Counted from the first letter of the stretch, positions 1-5,860 are shown. The stretch is DNA of 6,856 bases from Methylocapsa sp. (GCA_017353815.1 JAFMSB010000088.1:1-6856); one strand, 5' to 3'. Translations and numbers: made by a program. Notes: generated from the letters alone by a model not told the origin.

Positions 1-411
1 GACAATCTGGCCGGCCGTGACACGAAAACTCAGATGCTTCGAGCGCGGAGAATGGTGCGCCTCGAACGGCTCGATCGCGTGATGAATTTCAAGGGTCGCC
101 TTGAAAACGAGAAACAAGCCGCCAAAGATCAGGATCAGATCGCGCACGGAAAACTGCTGGCCCGAGACCGCGAACAAGGGCGCCGTGAGGCGGATGGCAT
201 AGGCCGCGCCGGTGACGAGGATAAGGCGCAGCACAAGAGAAAGACCTAGCCCCGCCTGCCTCGCCTTTGCCGCGGCCGGCGCAGGCAATTTGGACGAGAG
301 CAGAGCTATGAAAATGATGTTGTCCACGCCGAGCACTACTTCCATTGCGACCAGCGTGATAAGCGCGAGCCACGCCGACGGGTCGGCGGCGAGCGTTAGC
401 AGATAATCCAT
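1..411 (-). CDS. TerC-family integral membrane protein, N-terminal part (runs off left edge)
   Basis: The minus strand is open from an ATG at 411 to the window edge, giving 137 codons without a stop. The start MDYLLTLAADPSAWLALITL is followed by MEVVLGVDNIIFIALLSSKLP (residues 23-43), the TerC family signature in the first membrane helix, with acidic E24 and D30. Further hydrophobic helices lie near residues 55-75 and 90-105 (DLILIFGGLFLVFKATLEIH), followed by a His-rich loop. TerC/YgaP-like proteins are inner-membrane proteins linked to tellurite resistance and to metal (manganese) export or membrane-protein metallation. The substrate here cannot be told. This ATG is chosen because the family begins a short distance before the first helix; no strong Shine-Dalgarno is visible upstream. 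The C-terminus lies outside the window. No lesion is visible in the part shown. Confidence 0.9.
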   Translation of the reverse strand, partial: MDYLLTLAADPSAWLALITLVAMEVVLGVDNIIFIALLSSKLPAPAAAKARQAGLGLSLVLRLILVTGAAYAIRLTAPLFAVSGQQFSVRDLILIFGGLFLVFKATLEIHHAIEPFEAHHSPRSKHLSFRVTAGQIV

Positions 412-655
412 CGAACGCGGTTCTGTCGGATCTTTGAGGGTACCTTATTGTGCCCGGCCATTTCCCCGCGGCCAGAACCTATAGGCCAGGAGCGCCCGGA
501 GCAAGGATCGAAGTCCGATGTGTCTAGGAGGTTGCCGAAAAAACCGGGTTTTGGGGCGGATTTGGCGATGAGTTTGGGCGAGACATAGCGGCTGGCATCA
601 CGATTCGTGATGCCCCTCAGGGCGGGCACGAAAGGCACCGCCGCGAAGGACGAGG
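412..655. other. Intergenic stretch between terC-like gene and permease remnant
   Basis: No gene is supported here. Minus-strand reading continues beyond the permease homology as apparent non-homologous sequence. The stretch holds the 21-bp palindrome at 594-614 and must carry any promoter of the terC-like gene, but I could not pick a convincing -35/-10 pair. Confidence 0.5.
594..614. repeat. Perfect palindrome, two 10-bp arms around one base
   Basis: The left arm GGCATCACGA (594-603) is the exact reverse complement of the right arm TCGTGATGCC (605-614), with a single T between. The one-base centre makes it look more like a binding site for a dimeric regulator than a hairpin terminator. The centre contains GATTC, a GANTC site of the kind methylated by CcrM in alphaproteobacteria. 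It lies about 180 bp upstream of the terC-like start, so an operator or a dispersed intergenic palindrome are both possible. The symmetry is observed; the function is unknown. Confidence 0.75.
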
Positions 656-1094
656 CGCCGTGATAACCACGAAATTGACGATGTCTGCCCCTGCTGGAAC
701 CCTGAGCTTCTCGAAGACCAAGACGAACGGGCTCGTAGAGGGGCTCAATTGGTTCCAAGCCATCAGAGACATGATCCTCAAGAGCGCGCCGATATAGAGG
801 GCCGCCGACGGACCGATCAATTCCAAGCCTTGATAGGCGAACATGACCATCTGGAGCGGCAAAAGCACGCCGAGCAGACCGAATGGGAAGAAACTGCCGT
901 GTGTCCAAAGGTTGGAAAGGCTTGCCGTTTTGCCCAAAGCTACAAATTTGAACACAGTGATGATCGAGCCGATGACGATCTCGGCGAGCCGAACCGAGAA
1001 ACAAACCGACGCCGATTGTTCCGCCGATCGCAATCATTTGGATGTGCCGGTCCTTGAGGCCGCGGTGGAGGTCTCCTTGCGCGCGCGGTTGCAT
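656..1094 (-). pseudogene. Amino-acid permease remnant (CycA/AnsP/ProY-like, APC superfamily)
   Basis: The start at 1094 leads into LHRGLKDRHIQMIAIGGTIG and then VGLFLGSA, the conserved N-terminus and first helix of proton-coupled amino-acid permeases (D-serine/D-alanine/glycine, asparagine and proline types). At about 986 the frame changes, and the next residues (AEIVIGSIITVFKFVALGKT, then SLSNLWTHGSFFPFG) belong to a region normally some 150 residues later. Most of helices 2-5 are therefore missing. A second in-frame gap follows MVMFAYQGLELIG, where the conserved cytoplasmic segment before the next helix is lost. Reading then resumes with LYIGALLRIMSLMAWNQLSP and SPFVLVFEKLRVPAGADIVN. Homology ends after FVVITA near 656, so the last helices are absent. 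The remnant is non-functional; the exact substrate class cannot be given. Confidence 0.85.
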
Positions 1095-1822
1095 TCCTCT
1101 GGCCCCTTAGATTTACTGAAGCAAGTGCTTGGAACCGATGCTTTTCCGTGCTGGGGAAAATTCACCTCCGAGGCGCTGCCTGGCTGATGACGCAGTCCTG
1201 AGCGAACCTGTCTCCGCAAAGCAGGGAATTTCTGCCCGGGGAATCTGCAGGGAATAGTTGGTTCTTTGGGGCATATCGGCCAAAAAAGCGTTGAAAAACG
1301 AATGAGTTTTCAAGCGATTAACAACGAAATTCCCTATGCAAGGGAGCAGGGAGTTTTTTCACGGCATGCAAGGAAATTGGCAAGCCTAACGGGGAATTCG
1401 GCAATTCGAACAAGGAATTTTCGGATCACCGCCGTTGAACCTTGTCGTGAACTTTGAATGTCGGGGGCTGCGGCACTGCAACCACGAAAAACTGTTGGCG
1501 AGAAGGGTGGCCAGACCCAGCACGAAGAATTCACCCTGGCTCTGACCCTCGACAGGATTCGTGCCCCTGCGCATTCGAAGCAGTCTGGTACTCGAAACTG
1601 GCGTCGAAGCTCGGGCAGTTTGCTTAATCGCCAGGTTCTGGCGTGCACCGGGAGCTGTCGTGCTGCGTCGGCAGGGTAAACCTGGGAGCTTCCGCCGGAG
1701 TGGAGCTTGCAGGCTGGAGGTGGCAGCTCTCTAACCCCCTATCCTAGACACGATTCGATCGCGCGGTTTGTCCGCCGCCGTCAGTTTATTTTTTCACTTT
1801 CGATAATTGCGAGGGATCATTG
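1095..1822. other. Non-coding or degraded stretch, about 730 bp
   Basis: Short open frames exist on both strands, but none has a start with a ribosome site or a recognisable domain. Overlapping frames at 1334-1680 read plausibly on both strands without a clear winner. The stretch contains the degenerate GGGAATT repeats described separately. The last 80 bp, including a T-rich tract at 1785-1800, must hold any promoter for the next gene; I see no clear sigma-70 pair. Confidence 0.5.
1223..1420. repeat. Degenerate GGGAATT-type repeats, about 21-bp period
   Basis: Variants of (G/A)GGGAATT recur on the plus strand: near 1224-1230, 1239-1244, 1250-1255, 1349-1355 (GGGAGTT), 1371-1378 (AGGAAATT), 1391-1398 (GGGGAATT) and 1413-1419 (AGGAATT). 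The last four are spaced 22, 21 and 21 bp, two helical turns or seven codons. In the plus frame they give loosely repeated residues such as RKLASLT, GNSAIRT and RNFRITA. The earlier three copies are spaced irregularly (15 and 11 bp). No flanking gene explains them. Confidence 0.5.
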
Positions 1823-2311
1823 ATGGCCAAGCGCGCAAAGCCGGCTTGGGGCAACCTCGGGGTGATCTGCGTTAAAGGGCACGGGCAGACCGATGATCAA
1901 CTCTTTGGGCGCGGAATGGTGCCAGGCAAGCAGAGGCGCGGCGACCGCGGCTGTGTGTTGAGCGACGAGCAGATTGACCGTCTCGCAATCCATCTCAACC
2001 TTATAAATCCGAACCAAATGACGGATGTAAGGGCGCACCTCAACTCCATCCGCGAGTTTTATCTGAGAAGCCGGCTTTACGAAGCGGCAACGCCCACCCA
2101 GTCGGAACGCAATGCAGCACTGGCCATCGTGATGGATCGCATTGGTGCGTTTTGCGCCGCAGCCGAAACTTTAGCTCCACTCCCCGAATGGTCACCATCC
2201 GAGCTGCCTTCGGTTGACGATCCCTCACCCTATGAACTGTTTTTGTCATTTCCGGACCGCTTGTGCGCTATGGCGGACATGGCTTTGGAAAGCATTGTGC
2301 CCGCTGAGTGA
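1823..2311 (+). CDS. Unrecognised protein, first part of a frameshifted gene
   Basis: The ATG at 1823 is preceded by GAGGGA at 1811-1816, a good Shine-Dalgarno six bases away. This favours it over the TTG one codon earlier. The 162 residues begin MAKRAKPAWGNLGVICVKGH. They contain a likely helical segment LSDEQIDRLAIHLNLINPNQ (about residues 46-65) and a second half rich in helix-forming residues. No signal peptide or membrane helix is seen. I do not recognise a named domain; the general plan resembles hypothetical proteins found beside mobile genes in Rhizobiales (an impression, not a search result). The TGA at 2309-2311 appears to be created by one extra base: removing one T gives GAG GAG CAA and joins smoothly to the frame that continues downstream. 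This is therefore probably the front of a broken gene. Confidence 0.6.
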   Translation: MAKRAKPAWGNLGVICVKGHGQTDDQLFGRGMVPGKQRRGDRGCVLSDEQIDRLAIHLNLINPNQMTDVRAHLNSIREFYLRSRLYEAATPTQSERNAALAIVMDRIGAFCAAAETLAPLPEWSPSELPSVDDPSPYELFLSFPDRLCAMADMALESIVPAE

Positions 2312-2566
2312 GCAAGCGGCGCATTTGCGCGCGCTATCCGAATGCGCCATGGCCCTCGCCGGAGTGTTGCATCACCTCGATCATGCTTCGCAAGAGGGTG
2401 TCGTCAATCGTCTGCCCTGGACGCGGGATTACGGCATGGACACTTTTGCCGAGATCGTTCCATTGGCGCAGAGGCTCGGCGATGCGGTCCGCGAGGCTCT
2501 GGAGAGTGGCCGCAGACGAGGTGGTCCCCGCGCCTTTGAAGAGCTGGTGCAGAAATTGCATAGCCG
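2312..2566 (+). pseudogene. Continuation of the unrecognised gene after a frameshift
   Basis: In the frame one base over, reading continues as EQAAHLRALSECAMALAGVL, then HHLDHASQEGVVNRLPWTRD, then an amphipathic LAQRLGDAVREALES and FEELVQKLHS near 2560. The regular helical character matches the upstream half, and no ribosome site supports an independent start (the first in-frame ATG is at 2349). After about 2566 the sequence becomes low-quality (SRGGGLACPCSFSC) and homology-like character is lost. The expected C-terminal part of the same protein seems to lie on the opposite strand at 2703-2834. Confidence 0.55.
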
Positions 2567-2702
2567 TTCGCGCGGAGGTGGGCTGGCTTGTCCATGTTCC
2601 TTCTCTTGCACAGCTCGGCCGAATCGCCGAGCGATAAGCAAGCTTGCAGGAAAAGACGCGCCTCAGGCGATCAGAAAGACCTCCCGCGCAATTCAATTGG
2701 GG
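2567..2702. other. Unassigned segment between forward and flipped parts of the unrecognised gene
   Basis: Neither strand gives convincing protein. If the inversion model is right, this segment should once have carried the inverted N-terminal part of the methyltransferase, but I find no DPPY or ParB-like residues on the minus strand. That part must have been deleted. Confidence 0.4.
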
Positions 2703-2834
2703 ACGGCCGGAGATCACCTTCGCCATGGCGCTGCTGACTGACTGCGGCGAAAGATTTGGATCGCATATTTCAAAGAAGGCAAGAACAAATCGTCCGGCAG
2801 GCGAGTGAGGTACCCCGGCGTAATGGGTCTTTTT
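2703..2834 (-). pseudogene. Strand-flipped C-terminal fragment of the unrecognised gene
   Basis: The minus strand reads THYAGVPHSPAGRFVLAFFE, then ICDPNLSPQSVSSAMAKVIS, ending near GR at 2703. The (S)PAGRFV...F...DP......AM pattern is what I recall as the C-terminal end of the same family of Rhizobiales hypothetical proteins, where it follows a helix like FEELVQKLHS. The frame stays open on both sides (to 2915 and 2334), but upstream of 2835 it is simply antisense to the methyltransferase fragment, so no independent start is supported. The right end touches the methyltransferase homology at 2836 with only one or two bases between. Assignment to the same gene is inference. Confidence 0.5.
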
Positions 2835-2835
2835 C

Positions 2836-3522
2836 CTCGGCTCCGTCAAGCACAAGAATTTTGCCATGGCCTCAGGCGAGCTCTCGTCGAACGAGTTCCA
2901 AACCTTTCTTCGCACGGCACTCGGCTATGCGGCCCAATGCTCTATCGACGGCGCCATTCACTTTTGGTGCATGGACTGGCGGCATCTTAAGGAAATGATT
3001 CTTGCCGGAGAGGAGGTCTATAGCGAGCTCAAGAATCTGTGTGTCTGGAACAAGCAAAACGCGGGGATGGGCTCGTTTTATCGTTCTAAACACGAGCTCA
3101 TTTGCGTGTTCAAGGCCGGCAAAGGCGCCCATATCAATAATGTAGCACTGGGTCGGCATGGGCGAAATCGGACCAATGTCTGGGACTATGTCAGCCAGAA
3201 CACGCTGAATAGAACGGCGAAAAGCAAACTTGCCCTGCATCCGACCATCAAGCCGGTCGCCATGGTCGCGGATGCGATTCGGGACTGCTCGAACCGCAAT
3301 GGTGTGATTCTCGATCCCTTTGGCGGAGCCGGCACGATACTGATCGCCGCCGAGAAGACGGGCCGCCGCGCCCGGCTGATTGAGATTGATCCGCTCTTCG
3401 TCGACGCCAGCATCGACCGCTGGCAACGGCTGACCGGCGGCGCCGCCCGTCGTGCCGAGAGCGGCCGGGCATTCGTACGCTTGGGCAGCGCACAGACCGG
3501 CAACCCGTCAACCGCCGAGTGA
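2836..3522 (+). pseudogene. C-terminal half of ParB-type DNA (N4/N6-adenine or cytosine) methyltransferase
   Basis: Homology begins at 2836 with LGSVKHKNFAMASGELSSNE, upstream of the first ATG (2866), and an in-frame TAA sits at 2821-2823. The 218 codons from 2866 contain IHFWCMDWRHL, VYSELKNLCVWNKQNAGMGS, FYRSKHELICVFKAG, NVWDY, LHPTIKPVAMVADAI and the SAM-binding motif DPFGGAGT at residues 150-157, then RARLIEIDP and a C-terminal DRWQRLTG. These match phage-borne beta-type DNA methyltransferases that normally carry an N-terminal ParB-like domain and a catalytic DPPY motif before this region. Both are absent. No Shine-Dalgarno precedes 2866, and losing DPPY should abolish catalysis, so it is scored as a 5'-truncated remnant. 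Its TGA lies ten bases before the DUF5681 gene, the usual order in such packaging clusters. Confidence 0.85.
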
Positions 3523-3531
3523 GGATGACCG

Positions 3532-4050
3532 ATGCAGTCCGACGACCAGCCCCCAAATACACCAGCTGATGTCACCGGTGACGGCTATGAGATCGGCTAT
3601 GGCAAACCCCCGAAGCACAGCCGGTTCCGGCCTGGCCAGTCCGGCAATCCGGCCGGGCGCCGCAAAGGGGTACGCAACCTCATGACCGACGTGAAGCGGA
3701 CGCTGCAAGTGCCGGTCAAGGTGAAGGAGAGCGGCCGCGCGCGGAAGATATCGACCCAGAAAGGGGCCCTCATGCTGTTGCGCGAGAAAGCACTCCAGGG
3801 CGATGCCCGGGCACTCGACCGCCTCCTCGAGTTCGCACGCCTCTTCAACAATGATGCAAGCGAGAGCGGGCGGGCCCCGTCGCTTGCCTCCGACGACCGG
3901 GCCATCCTTGATGCCTATACCGCCGAGATCGCGGCGGCAGCAAAGGCTCAAACAACGGCTTCCCCCGACGTGCCAGACCGGATCGCGACCTGGGCGAGGA
4001 CTCCTCGGCATGAACGATGCCGCCGTTCTTGCCGCGCTGCTGCGCAGTGA
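3532..4050 (+). CDS. DUF5681 domain protein (small-terminase-like)
   Basis: The 172 residues contain YEIGYGKPPKHSRFRPGQSG followed by NPAGRRKGVRNL (residues 19-50), the DUF5681 signature. A helical stretch follows (about residues 75-105: KGALMLLREKALQGDARALD, then RLLEFARLF). DUF5681 genes commonly sit just before a terminase large-subunit gene in alphaproteobacterial prophage or GTA-like clusters, and a DNA-recognition role like that of a small terminase is the usual inference. The ATG at 3532 is supported by GTGAGGA at 3519-3525. The final 14 codons overlap the terminase start (4010) in another frame, and the Arg/Ala-rich tail there looks like out-of-frame terminase sequence. Translational coupling or a lost earlier stop are both possible. 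It is the only complete gene here without an evident lesion. Confidence 0.85.
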   Translation: MQSDDQPPNTPADVTGDGYEIGYGKPPKHSRFRPGQSGNPAGRRKGVRNLMTDVKRTLQVPVKVKESGRARKISTQKGALMLLREKALQGDARALDRLLEFARLFNNDASESGRAPSLASDDRAILDAYTAEIAAAAKAQTTASPDVPDRIATWARTPRHERCRRSCRAAAQ

Positions 4051-4879
4051 TCTGCGCTTCTTCCTCTGGAAGAGTTTTCAGACCATTTTGCCGGGCACGC
4101 CCTATCTGCCAAACTGGCATATCGACGCCATCGTCCACCAGCTGATGCGCGTGCACGCCTGGGAGATTTCGCGCCTCCTCATCAACCAGCCGCCGCGCTC
4201 GCTCAAGTCGATCTCGGTGTCGGTTGCTTATGTCGCATGGATTCTCGGCCATGATCCGGCGCGCCGGGTCATGGCCGTCAGCTACTCGAGCGATTTTGCC
4301 GCCGAGCTCCATCGGCAGTTCCGCATAGTGATCGACGCGCCCTGGTATCGGGCTCTCTTCCCCTCAATGCGGCCGGTCAGGGATTCGGGCACCGAGCTCG
4401 TGACCACCCTCGGGGGCAGCCGCTATGCCACCTCGGTCGGCGGGACGCTCACCGGGCGCGGCGCCGATCTCATCATCGTCGATGATCCCCTTAAAGCCGA
4501 AGAGGCTCTGTCGGAGGCGGCGCGCGAGCGGGTGATCGAATGGTACGCGGGGACTCTGGTGTCGCGGCTCAACGACAAGGAGAAAGGCCCGGTCGTGGTC
4601 GTCATGCAGCGCCTGCACAAAAACGATCTGGCGGGCTATCTCCGCGAGCACGGCGGCTGGCACCATCTCGACCTGCCGGCCATTGCTGTTGAGGACAGCG
4701 TCATCGAGATAGGACACGGAAAACGGATCACCCGGCACCGCGGCGACATCTTGCATCCGGAACGGGAAAGCAAGGCCGCCCTCGACCGGATCAAGGCCGA
4801 GATCGGCAGCCTGATGTTCTCGGCCCAGTACCAGCAGCGGCCGGTCCCAATTGAAGGCAATCTCATCCGCCGGGACTAG
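4010..4879 (+). CDS. Phage terminase large subunit, ATPase part, ended by an in-frame TAG
   Basis: The frame is open further upstream, but the ATG at 4010, preceded by GCGAGGA at 3994-4000, gives the expected N-terminus MNDAAVLAALLRSDLRFFLW. The P-loop-like motif NQPPRSLKS (residues 59-67) is followed by ISVSVAYVAWILGHDPARR. Walker B is LIIVDDP (about 154-160) and the coupling motif is VVVVMQRLHKNDLAGYL (about 193-209). SAQYQQRPVPIEGNLIRRD leads to the TAG at 4877-4879, residue 290, where the family has Trp (RRDWFRFY). The motor that translocates DNA into a capsid is thus present, but the RNase H-like nuclease domain is cut off. Family proteins usually run some 150-200 residues longer. No capsid, portal or tail genes are in the window. 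Confidence 0.9.
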   Translation: MNDAAVLAALLRSDLRFFLWKSFQTILPGTPYLPNWHIDAIVHQLMRVHAWEISRLLINQPPRSLKSISVSVAYVAWILGHDPARRVMAVSYSSDFAAELHRQFRIVIDAPWYRALFPSMRPVRDSGTELVTTLGGSRYATSVGGTLTGRGADLIIVDDPLKAEEALSEAARERVIEWYAGTLVSRLNDKEKGPVVVVMQRLHKNDLAGYLREHGGWHHLDLPAIAVEDSVIEIGHGKRITRHRGDILHPERESKAALDRIKAEIGSLMFSAQYQQRPVPIEGNLIRRD

Positions 4880-5028
4880 TTCCGTTTCTATGACGAGCTG
4901 CCGCAAGCCGCTCCCGCCGGATGGATCGCAGAGCTGGGACATCGCTTTGATGACGAGGGAGACCAACGACTTTTCCGTTTGCACCACCTGGCGAATGAGC
5001 CGAGGTGATTATTACCTCGTCGCTATCG
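4880..5028 (+). pseudogene. Terminase nuclease-domain remnant beyond the TAG
   Basis: After the stop the same frame continues FRFYDELPQAAPAG (to about 4923). The reading then moves to another frame for GSQSWDIALMTRETNDFSVC, then TTWRMSRGDYYL (to about 5028). The change is explained by loss of two bases (or gain of one) near 4928. SWD carries the first catalytic Asp of the RNase H-like nuclease. Homology stops abruptly after DYYL, where family members continue with the rest of the nuclease fold; about 100 or more residues are missing before the terminal motif, which appears on the other strand. Confidence 0.8.
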
Positions 5029-5072
5029 ACCTGGTCGTCGTGTCTGCCATGCGGAAAGGCGGCGTCAATCAA
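5029..5072 (-). pseudogene. Strand-flipped terminase C-terminal motif
   Basis: Read on the minus strand, this segment gives LIDAAFPHGRHDDQVDS. The FP(H/N)GRHDDQVDS motif is the conserved C-terminal end of the nuclease domain of this terminase family, supplying its last catalytic acidic residues. On the plus strand the same bases follow DYYL directly and read as the unrelated AIDLVVVSAMRKGGVN. The left end of the flipped piece (…QVDS) is thus joined to the forward piece, as expected for inversion of the segment in place with loss of the rest. It is only about 15-17 codons long, but the motif is highly specific. Confidence 0.75.
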
Positions 5073-5297
5073 TTGGAAACATGAAGCTAGGCCTCACGGC
5101 TTAAACGTGCCTTATTCGCGAAATTGTGAGCGTGTCCGCCATTGGGAAGAAGATATATGCTCGATGCGAGCTTTTCCCAGTTTGACCCATTTCGGACATT
5201 CAGCGACTGCCAGCACCCGAGCACGAGCCTTGGAGGCGCACAGAGCGCCGCAGTTCAAAGACAAAAAGCTGATCAAGCGCGATGACTGACTCCAACT
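5073..5297. other. Intergenic stretch between the converging terminase remnant and HerA-like gene
   Basis: No gene is supported. It holds the nested inverted repeats at 5133-5198. The plus-strand frame through 5289 is not protein-like. Confidence 0.5.
5133..5198. repeat. Nested imperfect inverted repeat; possible terminator
   Basis: Three nested arm pairs are visible: TGTCCG (5133-5138) with CGGACA (5193-5198); TGGGAAGAAG (5143-5152) with CTTTTCCCA (5171-5179), one bulged base; and GCTCG (5159-5163) with CGAGC (5167-5171) around ATG, followed by TTTT. The innermost hairpin plus T-run could end plus-strand transcription from the terminase block, but the stem is short and the T-run only four bases. 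The outer symmetry suggests a dispersed intergenic repeat instead. The second and third pairs share base 5171, so they compete. Confidence 0.4.
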
Positions 5298-5860
5298 TCA
5301 GAAGGCCGGATCCAGCGGGGAAGAGCTATTGGCGCTTTTTCGCGCTTTTTGAATGATCTCTTCAGCAGTCGGCGGATTTGGCGGGTGCCAGCTCAGGCAC
5401 AGGGGGGTGCGGATCTTCATGGGGCGGTTTGAGCCTTCGGTCGAGAAATAAAACTCGCCTTTACTTAATCGCCCGATATCCTCGCCCCTGCCGCCCTTGG
5501 CACCCATGAGCTCCTGCGTTGCCGCGATGGTCACCGGCGCGTTCATCCGGCCATAAACATGGGTCGCGCAATTCGATACGATCGCATTGTCGATCCCTTT
5601 CGGGAGCTGGGTGGCGAAAATCATGCCAAGCCCGTATTTGCGCGCCTGCGCGACGAGCGACCGGGTGCTCGCCTTGCATGCGGTGCCCATTTGCGAAGGG
5701 GCGAAGTTTTGCGCTTCGTCGAGCACGTAAAGCCGACCGGTTGGGCTTGGATTCTGTTTGATCCAAGTGAACAGCAGCATCTGCAGCTGATTGACAAAGG
5801 ACTGCCGGGCCGCGTCGCTTGCGAGCCCGGCAACATTGATCACCGAAATCCGCGTCCCCC
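5298..5860 (-). pseudogene. HerA/DUF87-like ATPase, C-terminal part after frameshift
   Basis: In the frame ending at the TGA complement at 5298-5300, the protein resumes as TRISVINVAGLASDAARQSF, then VNQLQMLLFTWIKQNPSP and GRLYVLDEAQNFAPSQ. LYVLDEAQ (about 5709-5732) is Walker B. Next come RSLVAQARKYGLGMIFATQL, PKGIDNAIVSNCATHVYGRM, GEFYFSTEG and PLCLSWHPPNPPTAEEI. HerA-type enzymes are hexameric DNA translocases of the FtsK/HerA class, used in end resection with NurA, in plasmid or phage DNA handling, and in several defence systems. Without the Walker A half this piece cannot hydrolyse ATP. No own ribosome site or start is evident, supporting one original gene of about 520 residues together with the upstream piece. 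Confidence 0.85.

Noticed and set aside
1034..1680. Several 60-110 codon frames on both strands as small genes
   Set aside because: They overlap one another, lack ribosome sites and recognisable motifs, and are of the length expected by chance in GC-rich DNA.
1802..1807. GATAAT as a -10 box for the unrecognised gene
   Set aside because: Transcription would start at or inside the ribosome site at 1811-1816 and no -35 match lies at the right distance.
2308..2637. GTG start overlapping the TGA of the unrecognised gene as a coupled second gene
   Set aside because: The product is Arg/Trp/Cys-rich and looks out of frame; the neighbouring frame from 2312 reads much more like protein.
2334..2915. 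A 193-codon minus-strand open frame as an independent gene
   Set aside because: Its first 26 codons are antisense to the methyltransferase fragment and its last part is antisense to the frame of the unrecognised gene. There is no ribosome site. Only 2703-2834 has protein-like character, and it is treated as a flipped fragment.
3803..4009. N-terminal extension of the terminase from the ATG at 3803
   Set aside because: The added residues (Ser/Pro/Arg-rich) are out-of-frame DUF5681 sequence. The ATG at 4010 has a ribosome site and the family N-terminus.
2692..5080. Shared TCAATTGG near both flipped fragments as recombination sites
   Set aside because: An eight-base match is expected by chance in a window this size, and the positions relative to the two breakpoints differ.
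5330..5352. Tandem GCGCTTTTT repeats as a terminator for the HerA-like gene
   Set aside because: They lie inside the coding sequence (Lys/Ala-rich tail) and do not form a stem followed by a T-run on the minus strand.
5856..5860. Programmed -1 frameshift in the HerA-like gene
   Set aside because: The needed slip site C GGG GGA does not fit the X XXY YYZ pattern and no downstream structure was evident. A one-base indel is simpler.
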